Shown here one piece after another: positions 1 to 7,327 of a stretch of DNA of 64,000 bases. A program made the translations under genes and the position numbers. Source of the DNA: Natrinema soli (GTDB lineage: Archaea > Halobacteriota > Halobacteria > Halobacteriales > Natrialbaceae). A model generated the notes under the pieces. The model made no database searches. It was not told where the DNA came from and worked only from the letters and a program-made list of their open reading frames with translations. Every line of letters begins with the position of its first letter. Position 1 is the stretch's first letter. Where the stretch lies: the NCBI RefSeq assembly GCF_028618695.1, contig NZ_JAQIVI010000149.1, positions 46,833 through 110,832 of the forward strand. Reading direction: 5' to 3'.

Positions 1-15
1 AGCCCCCATCCAAAG

Positions 16-255
16 TCAATGGGTATCGACTTGGGTGGGACCGAAATCGGGTCTGACAATATGGCTATTGGCTTCACGTCGGAACGTGATTCGATCTCGG
101 AAGACGAGGGACCGTATGTCTAATGTCGGACGGATTCTGTCTGGCAACGACTGAATCCATGCCCCCTCGCCATCCACCCTTTGGAATTGGTAATCCATCA
201 ACTTGTCGGCTATATAACACCATACGAAACCACTACTGCCCATATCCGAGCACAA
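16..255 (-). CDS. Hypothetical protein or gene remnant
   Basis: An open frame of 79 codons at the window edge. I do not recognise the product. The C-terminal half is charged and plausible as protein, while the N-terminal part looks like read-through of noncoding DNA. The surroundings (AT-richer DNA, IS remnants nearby) favour a truncated accessory gene. Codon quality is too poor to separate a real gene from a chance frame. Confidence 0.2.
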   Translation of the reverse strand: MCSDMGSSGFVWCYIADKLMDYQFQRVDGEGAWIQSLPDRIRPTLDIRSLVFRDRITFRREANSHIVRPDFGPTQVDTH

Positions 256-338
256 TAATTTGTTGGATGAGGTACTATCGTTCGACAGGGTTCACTCGCA
301 TTTCCTTTTCCTGAAACCGAATTGTGTAGCCGCTTGGA

Positions 339-671
339 TTACTGGCCACTTGGCTGTTCTAACACCTTTGCAACCGTGAGCAGCATGTCGAATTTGGTCG
401 GTTCATCGGTGAGTTGTATCGTCTGCTCGTCCTTGTTGTAGTAGATGAACTCGAGCGGCTGCGTTTTTGGCAGGTGTTTGTGGTACAGGGACAGTTCGAT
501 GTCTTCCAGATTGCCATCAGATTTCGTTTCCGCCGCATCTGCTTCCATTTCGGCAACCGTCTCCACTACATCGTCTATGTGAACAGGTCCATCCTGCTCT
601 TGAAGATAATACAATGTGTACCGCCGCCGGTCATTACGCAACAGATCTAGCGTCTTATCAACAGAAACCAT
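339..671 (-). CDS. Small winged-helix-like protein, probably DUF7344 type
   Basis: About 110 residues. The start is placed at the internal Met beginning MVSVDKTLDLL, because the 11 upstream residues look non-native. The N-terminal part has the pattern LLRNDRRRYTLYYL followed by an acidic helix, as in the haloarchaeal ArsR-like DUF7344 proteins (small predicted DNA-binding winged helices). The C-terminal half has a beta-hairpin signature around YNKDEQTIQL. It is a lone gene, divergent from the HalOD1 gene at 773. The family call is from memory of the pattern and the target is unknown. Confidence 0.6.
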   Translation of the reverse strand: MVSVDKTLDLLRNDRRRYTLYYLQEQDGPVHIDDVVETVAEMEADAAETKSDGNLEDIELSLYHKHLPKTQPLEFIYYNKDEQTIQLTDEPTKFDMLLTVAKVLEQPSGQ

Positions 672-772
672 GTAAGTAAGTAGTACTCGGTCAAGTAAAA
701 CCATGATGGTTGTGGAGGAGAGTTAGCCCCAATAGCCATAACTATTGGAAATAAGAAATTCGTCATTTATTA

Positions 773-1060
773 ATGCAATCACGTAAAGAACCCGCTATGG
801 GAGGGAATTCGGTTAGGAAAGAAGACATCTGCGTCAGTATCCTTGATAGTGTTGCACAAAAGGATGATACAGATCCTTTAGATCTTCCTCCGTTATACAA
901 TAGTATTGATTCTGACGCCCTTGGTGATCTGTTCGCGACGACTACGGATGAGGCAGAGCGATCTGGCCGGATCGAATTCCGATATGCTGGGTATCAGGTC
1001 CTCGTCGAATTTGATGAGGAGCCAACGGTCACAGTGGAAGGGATCTCAACACGGAGCTAA
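773..1060 (+). CDS. HalOD1 output-domain protein
   Basis: 95 residues. The order PLDLPPLYNSIDSDALGDLF, then a short acidic loop, then the beta-strand run IEFRYAGYQVLVEF and VTVEG, is the HalOD1 output domain, found alone or on haloarchaeal response regulators and kinases. Its biochemical role is unknown and it is thought to be an output module of signalling proteins. It stands alone here. A second Met at codon 9 is an alternative start. Confidence 0.75.
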   Translation: MQSRKEPAMGGNSVRKEDICVSILDSVAQKDDTDPLDLPPLYNSIDSDALGDLFATTTDEAERSGRIEFRYAGYQVLVEFDEEPTVTVEGISTRS

Positions 1061-1117
1061 CGGAAGAGTCGGTCCGGCCCAGATAGCGATAAGAGGGGTC
1101 GCGTCTGTTCACTTCAT

Positions 1118-1446
1118 ATGCACGAGGAGGAACGGAATCGACGCGTCATTAGATACGAGCTCGGGAAGCGACTCCTGGAGCTCCGTGACGGTGACGTCGA
1201 GGCAATGGTTGAGGCGCTCGCCACGCCGTTCGAGGGAAATCTCGTTGCAGACGTGATCGTGGCCGCGAGGCACTGGTCTACCGATCAAACGAGTTCTTCG
1301 CGATAGGGGCGACGCTCGATACCTACACCATCAACACCGACGGCACTCAGGCCTACGGCGGACGGCTCGAGAACGATGTCGATCTTGAGGACTGGCTCGA
1401 GGAGCATCGCAATGATCTGGACTGGCTGTATCGCGAGTGGCGGTAG
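1118..1446 (+). pseudogene. Frameshifted hypothetical gene
   Basis: Two frames join into one coherent protein of about 110 residues. Frame 1 gives MHEEERNRRVIRYELGKR through VADVIVAA, up to about 1,265. Then another frame gives EALVYRSNEFFAIGATLDTY through DWLYREWR and a stop. A single indel near 1,265 explains this. The product is an acidic accessory protein I do not recognise. It converges on the truncated gene at 1,447. Confidence 0.5.
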
Positions 1447-1717
1447 TCATCCCTCGATCTCACGCTCTTCAAGAACGTCGACGACGTCCTCCAGATGAAA
1501 ATGGACACGTCGAAACACGACCCTGTCGCCGTCCGTATAGAGTCGTTCCTGCTCCAGCGTTTTCTCCTCACGATCGTTGTCGACGACGCCGCGCGAGCGG
1601 TACGCGTAGGCCTGCATCGTCCCGTCAGAGAAGTGTGTCACCCAGATCGACCACTCGTCACCCAGCGATCGCGAACCGCTGCCTCGAGGCGCTCGAGCGT
1701 TTGGTGGGTTGTCTGTA
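1447..1717 (-). pseudogene. Hypothetical gene, 5' end replaced by an IS6 remnant
   Basis: The minus-strand frame is coherent from GDEWSIWVTHFSDGTMQAY to HFHLEDVVDVLEEREIEG. Upstream of about 1,717 it runs antisense through an IS6-family transposase remnant, so its native N-terminus is gone. The family is not recognised. The segment looks like a small accessory protein of the same class as its neighbour at 1,118. Confidence 0.4.
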
Positions 1718-1947
1718 CTTACCGCGATTTTCACGGCCAAGTCAACTATACCGATCGAAACCTCATCGAAAAGTGGTTTCACACCCTCAAAATGAGTATT
1801 GACCGTCTCCATACTTCGTGGGCGGGCAGTCGGGCGAGCGTCCGCGAGTGGCTTGAACAGTTCGTGCATTAATTACAGCTATCAGAGACCGCGCCAATCT
1901 CTCGATAGAAAGGCACCAATCAAGGAGGGACAGAACTGGACAGTGCC
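1718..1947 (+). mobile_element. Remnant of an IS6-family insertion sequence (3' part)
   Basis: The plus-strand frame reads YTDRNLIEKWFHTLKM, then SWAGSRASVREWLEQF, then after a frameshift YQRPRQSLDRKAPI. This is the C-terminal part of an IS6-type DDE transposase, including the catalytic Glu of IEKWF. The end at 1,941-1,947 (cagtgcc) matches the terminal repeat of the copy at 34,993. The left part, with two catalytic Asp residues, is absent, so the element is dead. Confidence 0.75.
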
Positions 1948-2042
1948 GCTGATACCGGTATATCAAGCCAGTTCATTTTTCATCTTACTCTGGTTGCTTG
2001 TGGCTGTTAACAAATGCCGAATAGATAAACCACTGTCTATTG

Positions 2043-2849
2043 TTAGAGTACATCTTGAGTGATTCCACCGTCAACCTTGACCGCCTCCCCAGTAATATTG
2101 CGATTTTGGGCGAAAAAGACAGCGAGGCGTCCCATGTCTTCAGGCTTTTGGTCGCGGTGAAGCGGAATGGATCGCTGGATCGTATCCTCATAAGCCTCAC
2201 CGCTAGCAGGCGTAAGTACATCGCGCCACATTGGCGTGTCAACGATACCGGGGCAAATCGCGTTGACTGTTACGTCATCCTCGGCAAGTTCAAGTGCAAG
2301 TGTTTTTGTGAGCGCCATGACGGAGTGTTTTGACGCCGAATAGTGGGCGATTCCTTTAGATCCGATTTCGCCTGCGATTGAGGCAGTGTTGATGATCGTC
2401 CCCCCACCCTTGAGATGTGGGATAGCTGCTCGTGCACAGAGGAATACCCCCTTTGCATTGACATCCATAACAGCATCCCACTGGCCCTCATCCATCTCTT
2501 CGACGGGCGAATACGAGATGATACCAGCGTTGCTTGCGAGTATATCAAGACTTCCAAGTTCTTCAACCGTTGTCTCAACCATATCCCTGACCTGCTCTGC
2601 GTCAGTGACATCACACTCAATAAGCCGCGCCTCCGCTCCCAGGGAATTGAGCTCGTCAGCAAGTTCAAGTGCATGCTCGCGGTTGTCTGGCTTTGTGTCG
2701 CTCTCGGCTGCTTCCTCAGAAACACCAAGGTCTACAAGAGCGAGATCACAACCTTCCTTCGCTAGCTCACGTGTGATACCACCACCAATATCGCCTGCTG
2801 CACCGGTGACGATAGCAACCAAACTATCTAGATTATGTTCTTCTACCAT
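2043..2849 (-). CDS. SDR-family NAD(P)-dependent oxidoreductase
   Basis: 268 residues. It is a classical short-chain dehydrogenase with the cofactor motif TGAAGDIGGGI near the N-terminus, the structural ASNAG motif, and a catalytic Ser followed by YSASK (Tyr-x-x-x-Lys). The C-terminal GGITQDVL fits the usual VDGG ending. I placed the start at the Met before VEEHNLDS because GGAGG lies 6 bp upstream and the fold begins there; a longer frame adds 26 residues of poor quality. The substrate cannot be read. It sits between two IS6 remnants in the same orientation, suggesting acquisition with mobile DNA. Confidence 0.9.
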   Translation of the reverse strand: MVEEHNLDSLVAIVTGAAGDIGGGITRELAKEGCDLALVDLGVSEEAAESDTKPDNREHALELADELNSLGAEARLIECDVTDAEQVRDMVETTVEELGSLDILASNAGIISYSPVEEMDEGQWDAVMDVNAKGVFLCARAAIPHLKGGGTIINTASIAGEIGSKGIAHYSASKHSVMALTKTLALELAEDDVTVNAICPGIVDTPMWRDVLTPASGEAYEDTIQRSIPLHRDQKPEDMGRLAVFFAQNRNITGEAVKVDGGITQDVL

Positions 2850-3018
2850 ATGCTGCCTCCAACTAGTCTGGAAATCAACGTTCGGCTTGCGAATAACGGC
2901 ATTGTTCAGATTAGTTGGTTCCAGCAATATGCGTAGCTCTGGATCCGTGTTTCAGCGGCTGCTGGATTGGTGGCCACCCTCTAATCACGAGCGTATCTAA
3001 AATAAGAACCGACCTCTT

Positions 3019-3156
3019 CCATAATTCATGGGTCGGCAGTCGGTCAAACGTACACATATGAGTTGAACAGTTCGCACATTACTACAATCAGCAAAGACCG
3101 CATCAAGTTCTCAACAGAAAAACACCAGTCGAGGCAGTTTAGAACTAAACAGTGCT
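3019..3156 (+). mobile_element. Second IS6-family remnant
   Basis: The degenerate plus-strand frame reads SWVGSRSNV, stop, VEQFAHYYNQQRPHQVLNRK, TPVEAV, with stop codons inside. It ends with a TIR-like aactaaacagtgct at 3,143-3,156. It corresponds to the last 40-45 codons of an IS6-type transposase related to the copy at 35,001 and is more decayed than the remnant at 1,718. The two remnants are in the same orientation and flank the SDR gene. Confidence 0.65.
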
Positions 3157-3228
3157 GATGCCTCCGATCTCCCATTCCCACCCCTTTAGAGGTGCGACCC
3201 CTTTCCCTACTCTGTTTTCAAAACGTTC

Positions 3229-3790
3229 TCACGGAGATGCGCCGGGCCGTTCTTCGTTTTCAGCAGGCCGTGGGGACCGAATCGAGAAATCGATGTTCTC
3301 GGCCCCTTCTCGGAGAATCGGCTTCTTGCTCTGTCCACTTGTCTCGAACTCGAGGACGCCTAATAATTCGAGTTCTTTCAGATTTCGATGCACTTAACGG
3401 TAGTTACGGCCAATAGCGGCTGCCGCCTGGCGGATGCTCTCTGGGCGTTGAGAGACGATCGCCTCGATGAGCTAAATATTCGACGTGCGCATGAGTCGGT
3501 CGACATCGTCCAATTCCTCGAAGTTCAGGACGAAACGCACGTCCTGTTCGATCGTCTCGCCACTCTCGCCGGCGTCATCGGGCTTGTCGTGCTGGTGGGG
3601 ATTTCGGCCGGTCGACGTAGTGCTGCGAGGCGGTCTCGGTCCGGACGTTTCCCTCGGTGGCCTTCCACGCTTCGAGCTTGTCGACGATCGACTGGAACGA
3701 CTCTTTGCGCGTGGGCGTGAGGTCGCCCGGATAGGATTCGCGGTTGGCTGGGTCGGTGCAGCCGTGGCCTCGAGGCCAGTCGATGGTTCG
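3229..3790 (-). pseudogene. Broken HVO_A0114-type DNA-binding regulator
   Basis: Reading the minus strand gives ESFQSIVDKLEAW, a frameshift near 3,590, then VRFVLNFEELDDVDRLM, a TAG, IEAIVSQRPESIRQAAAAIG, a TAA, and VHRNLKELELLGVLEFE to GQSKKPI. This is the layout of HVO_A0114-family helix-turn-helix proteins (conserved NFE strand, a PxSIRxxAxxxGR helix, VHRxLxxLExLGV recognition region), which often pair with TumE-like toxins. Two nonsense codons and a frameshift make it a pseudogene. It lies downstream of 3,810-4,284 in the same orientation. Confidence 0.6.
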
Positions 3791-3809
3791 CTTGTCAGTG
3801 TACTGGGTG

Positions 3810-4013
3810 CTACTCAGCGTCCACCTCCTCAACTTCCATGAGGATCGCGATTTCGCGAAGCGTGTCTTCGAGATCGTGGGCCACGTCGTCCAGGCCGGCG
3901 ACTTGGCGCTGGAGTTCGTCGCCCGGCATCTCGAGATCGCCGTAATCCAGATCAGTCCGCGCATTATCGATGTAGTCCGCCGCAGAGCGGAGGTGATCTG
4001 CCGGACTACTCAT
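3810..4013 (-). CDS. Small acidic helical protein
   Basis: 67 residues, almost entirely helical and acidic, for example AADYIDNARTDLDYGDLEMP and LEDTLREIAILMEVEE. The family is not recognised. Its start overlaps the end of the winged-helix gene by 8 bp, so the two are co-transcribed. Such short helical proteins next to a repressor are common on haloarchaeal plasmids and proviruses. Confidence 0.65.
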   Translation of the reverse strand: MSSPADHLRSAADYIDNARTDLDYGDLEMPGDELQRQVAGLDDVAHDLEDTLREIAILMEVEEVDAE

Positions 4014-4284
4014 CGCGATCCGCCTCCCCGCGTGGGTCTTCGGCGAATTTGAACTCTCGAGTAGGCTCGTGGATTAGTTCAACGAAGCCTGCAGCCTCGA
4101 GCACTTCGAGCCGGTTGTAGACACTATTTCTCGAGAAGTCGGTCTCATCGACGAGACGCCCTTTCGTTGCGATCCCCCACGGCTCGTCTCCACCGCGCCC
4201 CTCTTTCAGCACGTCGAGAATGGCACGATCTGTCCGTGTCAGGTCATCCGCATCCATGTCTTGAGGAGACTGTGCAGTCGCCAT
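4006..4284 (-). CDS. Winged-helix repressor (phiH1-repressor or MarR-like)
   Basis: 92 residues. The segment DLTRTDRAILDVL, a linker, then GIATKGRLVDETDFSRNSVYNRLEVLEAAGFVELI is a winged helix with recognition helix SRNSVYNRLEVLE and a wing. The pattern matches haloarchaeal phage phiH1-repressor-like proteins. MATAQSPQ is chosen as start. A TGTGCAT half-site overlaps the start codon (4,283-4,290) and a full palindrome lies at 4,342-4,356 in the divergent promoter region, so autoregulation and control of the operon at 4,466 are likely. It is the first gene of a minus-strand operon with 3,810. Confidence 0.75.
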   Translation of the reverse strand: MATAQSPQDMDADDLTRTDRAILDVLKEGRGGDEPWGIATKGRLVDETDFSRNSVYNRLEVLEAAGFVELIHEPTREFKFAEDPRGEADRDE

Positions 4285-4341
4285 GTGCATAAGTACCAGT
4301 TGTAAGCACTAAGCCATTGTGATGTGGATGGGGCTAATGAC

Positions 4342-4356
4342 TGTGCATTATGCACA
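4342..4356. promoter_or_regulatory. Perfect palindromic operator candidate
   Basis: TGTGCAT-T-ATGCACA is a perfect 7+1+7 palindrome between the divergent repressor (4,284) and the small-gene operon (4,466). A lone TGTGCAT half-site recurs at the repressor start codon. A TATA-like tttatgg follows at 4,360. This is the expected layout for a repressor binding its own divergent control region. Confidence 0.55.
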
Positions 4357-4465
4357 ATCTTTATGGTACTGGCGAATAGAGTAGTAACTGTGACGCAGGG
4401 TGGCCGGGAAAACGGTTCTCGGCCGGGTGCTCTAACACCCGACCTGTGTCCTCGGAAGAAGGACA

Positions 4466-4663
4466 ATGAGTATTCAACCGCGAATCCACGAAACGGTTTC
4501 GGACGAACCGACCGACGACCACACCTCCATCGAATTGAACGAGATCGTCGCGCAGACGGTCCCGACCGGCGACGAGCTCCCGGACTTCCAGGAGTTCAAC
4601 GCCGTGTGCAAGGCGACGAAGGACACGCTCGAGCATGTTATCGAACAGGGAGCAGACCTATGA
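4466..4663 (+). CDS. Small hypothetical protein, first gene of a mini-operon
   Basis: 65 residues, acidic, not recognised. It is the first of five consecutive plus-strand genes whose stop and start codons overlap (4,660, 4,905, 5,321, 5,433). This gene-packing style is typical of haloarchaeal virus and plasmid genomes. Its promoter region contains the palindrome at 4,342-4,356, so the divergent winged-helix protein probably controls it. Confidence 0.6.
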   Translation: MSIQPRIHETVSDEPTDDHTSIELNEIVAQTVPTGDELPDFQEFNAVCKATKDTLEHVIEQGADL

Positions 4664-4905
4664 TAGCCGGCAGAGATCCCAACGGCTGCGAACGCTGCGA
4701 TGCACTCCGACCGCTCGATGCTCGCGGCCTATGTGACTCCTGCGGGAAGGTTGTCGATCGGCGCGAACTCAGGGCCCGAGTCGCGAATGCCCGCGAACAG
4801 CAGGCTCAACAAGATCTCGAGCACCAGCGTCAGCTCGCTTGCGAAGCCGATGCGGTCGCCGGCCCAGAGATCCGTGCCGGCGGCGACGGCGGAGGTGAGT
4901 GGTGA
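4660..4905 (+). CDS. Small zinc-finger protein
   Basis: 81 residues. The N-terminal CERC-x11-CDSC is a four-cysteine zinc ribbon (residues about 10-28), followed by a long charged helix REQQAQQDLEHQRQLACE. The start ATG shares bases with the TGA of the preceding gene (ATGA overlap), which fixes it. The family is not recognised. It may bind nucleic acid or a replication protein. Confidence 0.65.
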   Translation: MIAGRDPNGCERCDALRPLDARGLCDSCGKVVDRRELRARVANAREQQAQQDLEHQRQLACEADAVAGPEIRAGGDGGGEW

Positions 4906-5321
4906 TGCAGGCTCGGAAACGACTCAACGAACTCGCTCACAAGCACGCGAACGCGTTCGACGCGACGATCTGTCACAACAATGTCTACGAGGCAGTCCAG
5001 GGCCACCATGACCACGGGCCAGACCTCGAGCGGTACGTTTCGGTCGCCGAAGACGTCTACGAGCTCTCGGCCGACGAGGATCTCGAGGACCGCCGACTGG
5101 ACGTCTTCGGGGCTGCCGAAGAGATTGACAGTCACATCGATGACGTCGTCGACGAAGTCATCGCGGCCGCACTCGCGGATCTGCTCGAGGTCATCGACGA
5201 CTGGGATGACGTCCACGACCAGGGCGATATCGACGCCGCGAAACACGAGGCTCGAGACTGGCTCCAGGGACACTCCGAGGCTGCGAAGCGCGCCGGCGTC
5301 TGGAAAGAGGTGACCGCGTGA
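4905..5321 (+). CDS. Hypothetical acidic helical protein
   Basis: 138 residues from the ATG that overlaps the previous stop (TGATG); two GTG codons just upstream are less likely starts. It is rich in Asp, Glu and Ala, with long helices such as IDDVVDEVIAAALADLLEVI. No catalytic motif is visible. It belongs to the tightly packed operon 4,466-5,633. Confidence 0.65.
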   Translation: MQARKRLNELAHKHANAFDATICHNNVYEAVQGHHDHGPDLERYVSVAEDVYELSADEDLEDRRLDVFGAAEEIDSHIDDVVDEVIAAALADLLEVIDDWDDVHDQGDIDAAKHEARDWLQGHSEAAKRAGVWKEVTA

Positions 5322-5440
5322 TGGCGGCCAGCGGTGACACGGTCGAGATGCGAGTCGAGTTCGAACGGCCGTTGACCGACGAGAAGGTCGCCAAGCGCTG
5401 TCGGGCGATCGCCGAGTTCCTGGAGGACGACGATGAGTGA
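5321..5440 (+). CDS. Micro-protein of 39 residues
   Basis: ATG at 5,321 overlaps the preceding TGA, and the stop at 5,438-5,440 overlaps the next ATG at 5,433. The sequence MAASGDTVEMRVEFERPLTD continues to AEFLEDDDE. Placement between two stop/start overlaps supports translation by coupling. Function unknown. Confidence 0.55.
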   Translation: MAASGDTVEMRVEFERPLTDEKVAKRCRAIAEFLEDDDE

Positions 5441-5633
5441 CCGGCGGGATAGTTTCGCTGTCCGGTACTCGCCGCCTCGTGGACGGCCCCAGAAGGTCGT
5501 CTTCGAGCCGCGATCGAGTGGCGGTTGGGATCGGATTACCTACGAGCGCCGGCGTGGACGCTGGCGGATAACTGGCGAGGAGATCGTCGCGAACGTCGCC
5601 CTCGAGACTTCCGACGGCGTCGCGATCGGCTAA
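5433..5633 (+). CDS. Small basic hypothetical protein
   Basis: 66 residues and unusually basic for a halophile (many Arg, e.g. YERRRGRWRITGEEIV), which suggests nucleic-acid contact. It is the last gene of the packed operon. Its 3' end (gacggcgtcgcgatcggctaatagtcag) has an imperfect second copy at 5,848-5,874. Family not recognised. Confidence 0.6.
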   Translation: MSDRRDSFAVRYSPPRGRPQKVVFEPRSSGGWDRITYERRRGRWRITGEEIVANVALETSDGVAIG

Positions 5634-5874
5634 TAGTCAGGCTGTTTTTCGATGTCGTAAGTTCGCGCCCACTCGGCGTGCTGGCCGAGTGGGTGGCGAA
5701 GGGTGCTAATTGCGGCCGATGGGCCCACGCATGCCGATGGGTCCACGGATGTCAACTCAGTACATTGATGGCCGTGGCGGCCGCATAGTGTGACACTATA
5801 CCACGTCGCTTGAAGGTGTGGGTAACGTTCACGGTTGCCGCAACCGACGACGTCGCGATCGGTAAATAATCAGT
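5618..5874. repeat. Imperfect direct repeat of a gene 3' end, with internal 18-bp duplication
   Basis: The last codons of the 5,433 gene and its stop region recur at 5,848-5,874 (gacgacgtcgcgatcggtaaataatcag), bracketing about 230 bp without a convincing gene. Inside, an 18-bp unit (ccgatgggcccacgcatg and ccgatgggtccacggatg) occurs twice in tandem at 5,718-5,753. This is the footprint expected of an insertion or duplication at the end of a gene. Confidence 0.45.
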
Positions 5875-6259
5875 CCAGGAACTCTTCTGGCGAGACGGCA
5901 CCGTTCTCGAGCAGTTCAGAATCGAACGTGACCAGGACACCATCTGTTTCTTCAGCCGTCGAGAGAATAAGGCAGTCCATCGGATACAGTAGCGTCCGCT
6001 CTTGGACTGAGTAGGATGTGAGGATATCGTCAGTGTCTGGCCGGTAGACCGTCACCCGATCCCAGAGATTCTCGAGAAGGTTCTCAACCCGGTCCTGATT
6101 GAGCCGCTTTTTCTTCGCCAATACGGTTCGGAACTCCATCAGGTTGAATATCGTCGATAGCTCGCGATCTAAATCCAAGAATTTAGTTGCGATATCGCCT
6201 CGTTCCGATTCGTTGAGTGTCGCAGCGACGAGAATGTTCGTATCGACGAACAGCTTCAT
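5870..6259 (-). CDS. vapC: PIN-domain ribonuclease toxin (VapC-like)
   Basis: 129 residues, the usual VapC length. The metal-binding acidic set of a PIN domain is visible: Asp6 in FVDTNIL, Glu42 in MEFR, Asp95 in YPMDCLIL and Asp113 in TFDSEL. VapC toxins cleave tRNA or rRNA and are held inactive by a co-encoded antitoxin. The start ATG overlaps the stop of the antitoxin gene (ATGA), so the two are translated together. The C-terminus overlaps the repeat at 5,848-5,874. Confidence 0.85.
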   Translation of the reverse strand: MKLFVDTNILVAATLNESERGDIATKFLDLDRELSTIFNLMEFRTVLAKKKRLNQDRVENLLENLWDRVTVYRPDTDDILTSYSVQERTLLYPMDCLILSTAEETDGVLVTFDSELLENGAVSPEEFLD

Positions 6260-6420
6260 ACGTCTTCGCGGATCTCTCGGACGTCCTCTACCGAATCGAC
6301 GTCGACGTCGACGTCATCGAACGCCTGTGACAGAAGCGTCCCTAATGGGACATCGTCGCCGTCGTCGTTTGGTGGCGAGGTTTCGTCGTCCATATCAGAG
6401 GGATTGATGGCTACAGCCAT
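6256..6420 (-). CDS. VapB-like antitoxin
   Basis: 54 residues from the Met at 6,420. It is very acidic (DDVDVDVDSVEDVREIRED) without an obvious AbrB, RHH or Phd DNA-binding fold. It is called an antitoxin from its position directly upstream of, and overlapping, the PIN-domain gene. The acidic C-terminal tail could thread into the toxin active site. A longer frame upstream to 6,477 lacks support. Confidence 0.6.
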   Translation of the reverse strand: MAVAINPSDMDDETSPPNDDGDDVPLGTLLSQAFDDVDVDVDSVEDVREIREDV

Positions 6421-6499
6421 GGTTCTATTGGTAATGTAGCTCCGGTGCGTGGTGGATAAATGTACTGGGAACCTCAACGGCGTTGCGACCAGCGAGTAG

Positions 6500-7185
6500 C
6501 AGTAGTTGGTAATACGGATTCTTTATTCAGAAGTAGACATGAAACTGATACGCCCAATTCGGTAACTACAGATGCGTATGTACCGTTGATCGAGTTACTC
6601 GTCTTTCCAAATAATTCCGTTAGTCGCCGAGGTCAACACAGTCTCATTATCCGCGTTCTCACAAACAACGTCTGACGTGAATTCGTAACGGTCATCTCGT
6701 TCTTCAACGGTGTCAAACGTTGATTGGCATGTGATTGGTTCGCCGGTGTAGACCGGCTGGTGAAAGTTGAATTCCATCGTACTGGCTAACACTTCGTTGT
6801 CGCTACCCAGTTTCGTCGGCAGAGTCGCGGTTAACAATCCCTGTACCATCACCCGTCCGTCTTCATCCGGCTCGGTATGACGGGGTTGGTCGTCACCAGT
6901 GAGCTCTGCAAACTGCTGTACATCTTCAACTGTGAACGTTCGCTCAAATGTTCTCGTCTCACCTTCAGTTGGCTGAGTCATCGGATTCAACTTCGAGAAT
7001 GAAGCTCGTAGTATAACAAGATAACGTTGACGAGATAAACAAGTTGTCTGCATGCAACGCTCTCTTCCGCTATTGACGCACAGTCCGGGAATTGTTCAGC
7101 TATATTGAACAAGATGTGCTTCACTTGCACTTATCGCAGGTTCCACGTAATACTCTGAATAAAGAAACCGTGCTACTATCTACTG
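6500..7185. mobile_element. Transposase-less cassette carrying the MaoC-like gene
   Basis: The ends are imperfect 32-bp inverted repeats. The left (6,500-6,531) begins cagtagttggtaatacgg; the right (7,154-7,185) read in reverse begins cagtagatagtagcacgg; both end in tttattcaga. The flanks are GTAG and ATAG (near-duplicated 4-bp target). The only gene inside is the MaoC-like one. The same ends occur at 11,276/13,034, 9,734 and 14,666. This looks like an IS whose transposase was replaced by cargo; it could also be a remnant of a larger IS. Confidence 0.6.
6595..6981 (-). CDS. MaoC-like hot-dog dehydratase
   Basis: 128 residues. The pattern FTVEDVQQFAELTGDDQPRH, then VMVQGLLTATLPTKL, then FHQPVYTGEPI is the MaoC/R-hydratase hot-dog fold. 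The hydratase motif, normally D-x-N-PxH, is GDDQPRH here: the Asn is replaced by Gln, so activity on enoyl-CoA is likely but not certain. The start is the Met of MTQPTEGE. It is the sole cargo of the inverted-repeat cassette 6,500-7,185, so it was probably acquired separately from its neighbours. Confidence 0.8.
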   Translation of the reverse strand: MTQPTEGETRTFERTFTVEDVQQFAELTGDDQPRHTEPDEDGRVMVQGLLTATLPTKLGSDNEVLASTMEFNFHQPVYTGEPITCQSTFDTVEERDDRYEFTSDVVCENADNETVLTSATNGIIWKDE

Positions 7186-7327
7186 ATAGCGGTTTCAGAA
7201 TCCGTAACGGAAACGACAAACCGTTCTCCTGACGGTTGTACTGGCGAATCTCCCTGATAACTCCTGTATCGGAACTATCGGAAACCGGGGTCCACCACTT
7301 TTGTCGGAGAGGTGAGACTGTCGAGAT
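7186..7327. promoter_or_regulatory. orc upstream region with one weak ORB-like string
   Basis: In haloarchaea, origins usually lie beside orc genes and contain inverted origin-recognition boxes with a G-string. Here I see tatcggaaaccggggtcc (7,275-7,292) and a weaker gtaacggaaacg at 7,202. No clear inverted pair is visible, so this is a weak origin candidate. Confidence 0.25.
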
